A stretch of DNA of 55,424 nt. Source: Bacteroidota bacterium (GTDB lineage Bacteria; Bacteroidota; Ignavibacteria; UBA10030; SZUA-254). The stretch spans positions 1-55,424 of the forward strand of contig JASEHD010000001.1 in the NCBI GenBank assembly GCA_030019075.1, in the 5' to 3' direction. Below the pieces are notes generated by a model. It was not told where the DNA came from and did no database searches. It was given only the letters and a program-made list of their open reading frames with translations. Shown piece after piece: positions 51,208 through 55,424 of the stretch (position 1 is the first letter of the stretch; every line of letters begins with the position of its first letter). The translations under genes and the position numbers were made by a program.

Positions 51208-52263
51208 ATGAATAAAAACTCTAAAATATACGTTGCAGGGCATACCGGACTTGTCGGCTCTGCACTTGTCAGGAAGTTGAAAGAGAAGGGATACACAAAT
51301 CTCATCTTCCGTGAATATCCGCCGTTCAATTTAATAAATCAGCACAAAGCTGAAGAACTTTTCAGAGCTGAAAAACCTGAATACGTTTTCCTTGCTGCTG
51401 CCCGTGTCGGTGGTATACTTGCAAACAATACTTACAAAGCAGATTTCATCTACGATAATCTCGCTATCGCGATGAACGTGATTAAATCTGCATACAAGTT
51501 CGGTGTTAAGAAGTTACTCAATCTCGGTTCGTCGTGTATTTACCCAAAACTTGCACCACAACCGCTGAAGGAAGAATATCTCCTCAGCGGATATCTTGAA
51601 TCGACGAACGAGCCATATGCCATAGCGAAGATCGCTGCAATAAAATTATGCCGATACTTTAACGAACAATATGGAACGAATTTCATTTCCATCATGCCCA
51701 CTAATCTTTACGGTCCGTACGATAACTTCAATCTTGAAACCGCGCATGTTTTACCTGCACTGATCCGCAAGTTCTATTTAGCTAAATTACTTCAAGAGAA
51801 AAAATATGATCTGATTTTAAAAGATGTACATGCTTATCGCCTCGGTTTCGGAACTCAGGTTGAAGATGATATTGAAAGTCTAACTAACACTCTTCAACGA
51901 ATTGGAATAACTGATAAAGCTGTGGTTTTATGGGGGAGTGGTTCACCTTATCGTGAATTTTTATATGTAGATGATTTAGCAGATGCTGCCGTGTACTTAA
52001 TGGAACGGTGCGAATACAAAGATATAGGCGAGTTCATAAACGTTGGGAGTGGTGTTGATATTACTATCAGGGACATCGCACTCATGGTGAAAGATATTGT
52101 TGGATTTACAGGTGACATAGAGTACGATCCATCCAAACCAGATGGAACCCCGAGGAAGTTATTGGATGTCAGTCGGCTCATGAAGTTAAATTGGAAACCA
52201 TCGATATCATTAGAAGAAGGGATAATTCGTACGTTCGAGTGGTATTCGGTACGTGTGCAATAA
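51208..52263 (+). CDS. fcl: GDP-L-fucose synthase
   Basis: The 351-residue protein starts at ATG 51208; GTG 51178 would add ten residues without similarity. It has IYVAGHTGLVGSALVRKL, the family loop LAAARVGGILANNTYKADFI, LGSSCIYPKLAPQPLKEEYL and the catalytic YAIAK. An insertion of about 35 residues after LIRKFYLAKL (QVEDDIESLTNTLQRIG) is typical of longer versions in Bacteroidota-like bacteria. It makes GDP-L-fucose by epimerisation and NADPH reduction, so gmd and fcl give a complete route from GDP-mannose. Confidence 0.96.
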   Translation: MNKNSKIYVAGHTGLVGSALVRKLKEKGYTNLIFREYPPFNLINQHKAEELFRAEKPEYVFLAAARVGGILANNTYKADFIYDNLAIAMNVIKSAYKFGVKKLLNLGSSCIYPKLAPQPLKEEYLLSGYLESTNEPYAIAKIAAIKLCRYFNEQYGTNFISIMPTNLYGPYDNFNLETAHVLPALIRKFYLAKLLQEKKYDLILKDVHAYRLGFGTQVEDDIESLTNTLQRIGITDKAVVLWGSGSPYREFLYVDDLADAAVYLMERCEYKDIGEFINVGSGVDITIRDIALMVKDIVGFTGDIEYDPSKPDGTPRKLLDVSRLMKLNWKPSISLEEGIIRTFEWYSVRVQ

Positions 52264-52270
52264 CTTCTCT

Positions 52271-53110
52271 ATGTATTTCCCGAAAATATCAATTGTTACA
52301 CCCTCGTTCAATCAAGCTCAATTTATCGAGGCAAATATTCAAAGCGTCGTTTCACAAAAATATTCCGATGTAGAACATATCATTATTGATGGGGGATCAA
52401 CAGACGGGACATTGGACGTTCTAAAAAAATATAATCACTTGCACTGGATTTCAGAGCCAGATCGTGGGCAGTCACATGGTTTGAATAAAGGATTTAAGAT
52501 GGCAGCGGGTGAAATTATTGGATGGTTAAACTCGGACGATACATTTTGCCCGAACGTTTTTCAGCTTGTGGCAAGCAAGTTTGAGGATAGAGATGTAATG
52601 GTTGTTTATGGGGATGGTTTTGAAGTTGATGAAAATGATAAAATAATTCGCCCGCTGTATTCCCTTGGTGCCTCGCCTGAAGTTTTAATAAGATACTGGA
52701 AGTGGAAATACGAATTTGTACAACCGGCGTTTTTTTTCCGTCGTAATGTTTTTGATGAGATAGGATATTTGGACGAAAGATTGTATTATGCTATGGATTG
52801 TGATTTTTTTATCCGGTTAGGGAAACGATATAAACTCTGCCATGTTGAGAAGCCGATAGCAAACTTCCGGCTCTATCCGGAATCAAAGACGGGCAAACAT
52901 TTTTTAAAATTCTTGCCGGATTATATCTGGGAAATGCACAAAGTTTCGTATCGTTATTGGGGAAAACCTTCATCACTAAAATATTATAGTTATCTCTTTT
53001 CTTTTCTCACTGCGATTGGTTATTCTTTCTTAAAGAATCTGTTTTTTAGTCCAACCTCTAAATCTCGGGCAGCAATCAAGCGTAAATTTTATAGAAACGA
53101 TAGATTATGA
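52271..53110 (+). CDS. Glycosyltransferase family 2
   Basis: The protein has 279 residues from ATG 52271. Motifs are ISIVTPSFNQAQFIEANIQS, IIIDGGSTDGTLDVL, GQSHGLNKGFKMAAGEIIGW and LNSDDTF (metal site). These are typical of WcaA/PgaC-like GT2 enzymes that follow GDP-sugar genes; a fucosyltransferase role is possible but not shown. It overlaps the oxidoreductase gene by 4 bp. Confidence 0.9.
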   Translation: MYFPKISIVTPSFNQAQFIEANIQSVVSQKYSDVEHIIIDGGSTDGTLDVLKKYNHLHWISEPDRGQSHGLNKGFKMAAGEIIGWLNSDDTFCPNVFQLVASKFEDRDVMVVYGDGFEVDENDKIIRPLYSLGASPEVLIRYWKWKYEFVQPAFFFRRNVFDEIGYLDERLYYAMDCDFFIRLGKRYKLCHVEKPIANFRLYPESKTGKHFLKFLPDYIWEMHKVSYRYWGKPSSLKYYSYLFSFLTAIGYSFLKNLFFSPTSKSRAAIKRKFYRNDRL

Positions 53111-54246
53111 AGATTGAAGTCTTAGTTATTGGTGGTGGAATTGTTGGGCTTTCTTGTGCTGCGGAGAGTGCGAAGAATGGCTTTTCAACACTTCTTGTTG
53201 AACGCCACGAATCCTTCGGTCAGGAAACAAGCAGTCGGAACAGTGAAGTAATACATTCAGGAATTTATTATCAGCCCGGCTCGTTGAAAGCAAAATTGTG
53301 CGTTACTGCAAACCACAATCTTTATAAAGAGTGCGAACGGTCTGGTGTGTGGACTAAACGCTGTGGTAAATTGATTGTAGCTGTTACACAAGAAGAACGG
53401 AAACCATTAGAAGAACTCTACAAGCGTGGACTGGCAAATGGAGTTGGTGAATTGGTTTTGTTGGATGCTATTCAGGCAAAGCGGATTGAACCATACATAA
53501 AATGTTGTGCCGCTATTTATGTTTTATCTACAGGTATAATTGATTCCCATCAGTTGATGAAATCATATCTTTCGGAAGCGAAATCGTTTGGTGCAGATTT
53601 TGCGTTTAATGTTAATTTTGTCGGCGGTGAGAGAAAAAATTATTTGTTTGATGTCCGGTTAAGAGATACGGATGGTCACTTAACCACTCTCGAAGCTGAG
53701 TATGTGATAAATGCGGCGGGTTTGCAGTCGGATAAAGTTGCTCAAGCATTTGGAATCAATATTGATACAGCAGGTTACCGTTTGCACTATAATCGCGGAC
53801 ATTACTATTCGGTATCGCCATCGAAGGGAAAACTTATTTCTCATTTGGTGTATCCAATTCCGCTCAAGCATCTTGTAAGTGTTGGGATCCATACTGCAAT
53901 TGATAAGGCGGGACGTGTAAGACTCGGACCCGACCATGAGTACCTCGATCAATCAATTCCAGAGATCGATTGGTACAAATTTGATGATACCCGGAAGGAA
54001 AAATTTTTAAAAGCTGTGCAGTCGTATTTTCCCGCTCTTCAATTAAGTGATCTGTCTCCCGATCAAGTAGGTGTTCGTCCGAAACTTAAAGGATCGGAAA
54101 GTGAGGTGAAAGATTTTATTATTCAGGAAGAGAGTGTAAAAGGTCTATCTGGATTAGTTAATCTTATCGGAATTGAATCTCCGGGATTGACATGCGCACG
54201 TGAGATAGCGCGTGAGGTGATCCGAAGAATTGTAGATATTTCATAA
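53107..54246 (+). CDS. FAD-dependent oxidoreductase, L-2-hydroxyglutarate oxidase-like (DAO family)
   Basis: The 379-residue protein starts with an FAD-binding Rossmann fold (VLVIGGGIVGLSCAAESAKN, LLVERHESFGQETSSRNSEV, then IHSGIYYQPGSLKAKLCVT). It continues with NAAGLQSDKVAQAFG and ends in LIGIESPGLTCAREIA. The pattern matches LhgO-type enzymes, which oxidise L-2-hydroxy acids and pass electrons to quinones. It is translationally coupled (4-bp overlap) to a glycosyltransferase, so a substrate in sugar metabolism cannot be excluded. Confidence 0.9.
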   Translation: MKIEVLVIGGGIVGLSCAAESAKNGFSTLLVERHESFGQETSSRNSEVIHSGIYYQPGSLKAKLCVTANHNLYKECERSGVWTKRCGKLIVAVTQEERKPLEELYKRGLANGVGELVLLDAIQAKRIEPYIKCCAAIYVLSTGIIDSHQLMKSYLSEAKSFGADFAFNVNFVGGERKNYLFDVRLRDTDGHLTTLEAEYVINAAGLQSDKVAQAFGINIDTAGYRLHYNRGHYYSVSPSKGKLISHLVYPIPLKHLVSVGIHTAIDKAGRVRLGPDHEYLDQSIPEIDWYKFDDTRKEKFLKAVQSYFPALQLSDLSPDQVGVRPKLKGSESEVKDFIIQEESVKGLSGLVNLIGIESPGLTCAREIAREVIRRIVDIS

Positions 54247-54321
54247 GAATCACACCATAAAGAACGGTCTTTGTTTTTCCCATCGCTTTTCTCTATATTT
54301 TTACGGTGATACTACATTTTT

Positions 54322-54654
54322 ATGGAACGGTTGAATCAAATAGAGAAACAACTCCTTAGCGAATTGAAAGAATCGCTGCAAAAACAACTTGGTACCCGTT
54401 TGAGTAAGTTTGTCCTCTTCGGATCGAAAGCTCGTGGTGATTCCAATTTCGATTCTGATTTGGATGTTGCTATCGTAGTGGATGGTTTAGATAGGAACTT
54501 GAAAAGAGAAATATTCGACCTGGTTGCCGATCTTGAATTGAAGTATTTATATGCAATTTCATCTCTGGTGTTATCAACGGAAGAATTCAATCAACTTCTA
54601 AATCGTGAGCGAAGAATTGCAATGGATATTGTTAATGAAGGAGTTCCATTATGA
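54322..54654 (+). CDS. Minimal nucleotidyltransferase (MNT antitoxin-like)
   Basis: The 110-residue protein has the GS-X10-D-X-D motif (Gly34-Ser35, Asp46, Asp48 in LFGSKARGDSNFDSDLDVAI) and ends NRERRIAMDIVNEGVPL. It overlaps the HEPN gene by 4 bp. It is the fourth nucleotidyltransferase of this kind in the window and belongs to the MNT/PF05168-HEPN type rather than the HepT type. Confidence 0.9.
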   Translation: MERLNQIEKQLLSELKESLQKQLGTRLSKFVLFGSKARGDSNFDSDLDVAIVVDGLDRNLKREIFDLVADLELKYLYAISSLVLSTEEFNQLLNRERRIAMDIVNEGVPL

Positions 54655-54947
54655 CGGAAGGTAATAAATATATGAATATCAGTGAAGAACTTGATCGAGC
54701 AGCATCATCAATGGCATCTGCAGATATTCTAATACATAGTGGCTACTATAATGATGCTGTCTCCCGATTGTATTATGCAATATTTCATACGATGAAAGCT
54801 TTGTTACTCTCTGAAGGTTCGGAACCGAAAACACAAGAAGGTGCGTTAACATTGTTTGCTAAACATTTTGTAAAAACCGGAGTTTTTGCACCGCAAGATT
54901 CGCATACTTTTTCACGGTTAATGAAATATCGTGAGGAAGCTGATTAA
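54651..54947 (+). CDS. HEPN-domain protein (PF05168 type), probably C-terminally truncated
   Basis: The 98-residue protein has the HEPN start SEELDRAASSMASADILIHS, then GYYNDAVSRLYYAIFHTMKA and KHFVKTGVFAPQ. It ends MKYREEAD with TAA exactly where the family normally continues ADY and a further helix. The following codons (R-L-S-stop) give only a short extension if the TAA were a tyrosine codon. So the protein may lack its last helix and part of the active site, or may be a natural short form. Confidence 0.8.
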   Translation: MTEGNKYMNISEELDRAASSMASADILIHSGYYNDAVSRLYYAIFHTMKALLLSEGSEPKTQEGALTLFAKHFVKTGVFAPQDSHTFSRLMKYREEAD

Positions 54948-54977
54948 AGATTATCTTAGGCAAAAAAAATATATCGA

Positions 54978-55424
54978 ATGATTTCAACTATCATGTCCAC
55001 TAATCCAATCTCAACATACAATCCACTTGTTTCGGTAATCATACCGGTGAAGAACAGCAGTAAGACTCTAAGTCAATGTCTCCGCTCGATAAAGAGGTCG
55101 TATTATAAAAACTATGAGATAATCGTAGTTGATGATCGTTCGACTGACAATTCAATTGAAATTGGGAAAGCTTATAGTTGCACAGTCATCCAGGTGAAAG
55201 AAGGTAATGGTGCAAACAACGCACGCAATGTTGGTTCGTCATCTGCAAAGGGCGATATCCTAATGTTTGTGGACTCGGATATCGTTATCGGGAGAGAAAC
55301 TATGTTGGGAATCGTAGAATCTTTAGAAGAAAATCATACCGATGCAGTGGTAGGAATTTATACAGCAAAGCATCGCAATGAGTCGTTTGTGAGTCAGTAT
55401 AAAAATCTTTGGGTGCGGTATTCA
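54978..55424 (+). CDS. Glycosyltransferase family 2 (cut by the right window edge)
   Basis: At least 149 codons are present from ATG 54978 (ATG 54993 is an alternative). Motifs are LVSVIIPVKNSSKTLSQCLR, IIVVDDRSTDNSIEI, GANNARNVGSSSAKGDILMF and VDSDIVIG (metal site). It belongs to the same sugar-transfer gene set. The C-terminal part is outside the window, so membrane helices cannot be judged. Confidence 0.88.
   Translation, partial: MISTIMSTNPISTYNPLVSVIIPVKNSSKTLSQCLRSIKRSYYKNYEIIVVDDRSTDNSIEIGKAYSCTVIQVKEGNGANNARNVGSSSAKGDILMFVDSDIVIGRETMLGIVESLEENHTDAVVGIYTAKHRNESFVSQYKNLWVRYS

Overview
The window is 55.4 kb of AT-rich bacterial DNA. Its gene set suggests the Bacteroidota/Chlorobiota/Ignavibacteriota group. 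The evidence is an LptE-type lipoprotein, an SPOR-domain protein and an enhancer-dependent (sigma-54) activator in one operon with miaB, lipoproteins with loose lipoboxes, a YfhO-family protein and GDP-fucose genes. The placement is an inference from gene content. No rRNA or other taxonomic marker of high resolution is present.

Region 1 (1-10.2 kb) is mostly housekeeping on the minus strand. A TPP riboswitch with an intrinsic terminator controls a gene that leaves the left edge. An insertion sequence with a nonsense codon in its transposase follows. Next come a serpin, an outer-membrane-type gene remnant and rpsT. A bidirectional terminator then separates rpsT from the operon miaB - SPOR protein - sigma-54 activator - lptE - processive glycosyltransferase - TPR protein, transcribed leftwards.

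Region 2 (10.4-31 kb) holds three paralogous lipoproteins with one shared N-terminal module and different C-terminal domains. It also carries a first polysaccharide block (flippase, methyltransferases, GT2, FkbM, GT9), a YfhO protein, rpsU, a tRNA with CAU anticodon, a membrane TPR protein and two glycosyltransferases. The block ends in a REP/RAYT cluster and a MntA/HepT toxin-antitoxin pair.

Region 3 (31-45.3 kb) reads as an ABC-transporter-dependent polysaccharide locus: Wzm permease, a Wzt ATPase fused to a methyltransferase, a GT4 with a long coiled coil, a GT4, a three-domain GT4-GT2-methyltransferase protein, a membrane glycosyltransferase, a dolichyl-phosphate-mannose-synthase-like GT2, a hexapeptide acyltransferase, an RffA-type aminotransferase and a methyltransferase. 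Together they could make, cap, measure and export a modified glycan.

Region 4 (45.3-55.4 kb) is patchy accessory DNA. It has more glycosyltransferases, gmd and fcl (GDP-mannose to GDP-L-fucose), a FAD oxidoreductase, three further nucleotidyltransferase/HEPN modules (two with damaged HEPN genes), a second RAYT with its own hairpin repeat family, and a GIY-YIG remnant.

The most interesting signals are: the Wzt-methyltransferase fusion beside a coiled-coil glycosyltransferase, which together resemble a rearranged cap-and-ruler chain-length system; two independent RAYT/REP families whose hairpins show compensatory changes; four MNT/HEPN modules within 25 kb; the recombining lipoprotein family; and a riboswitch whose terminator loop carries a REP-like hairpin.
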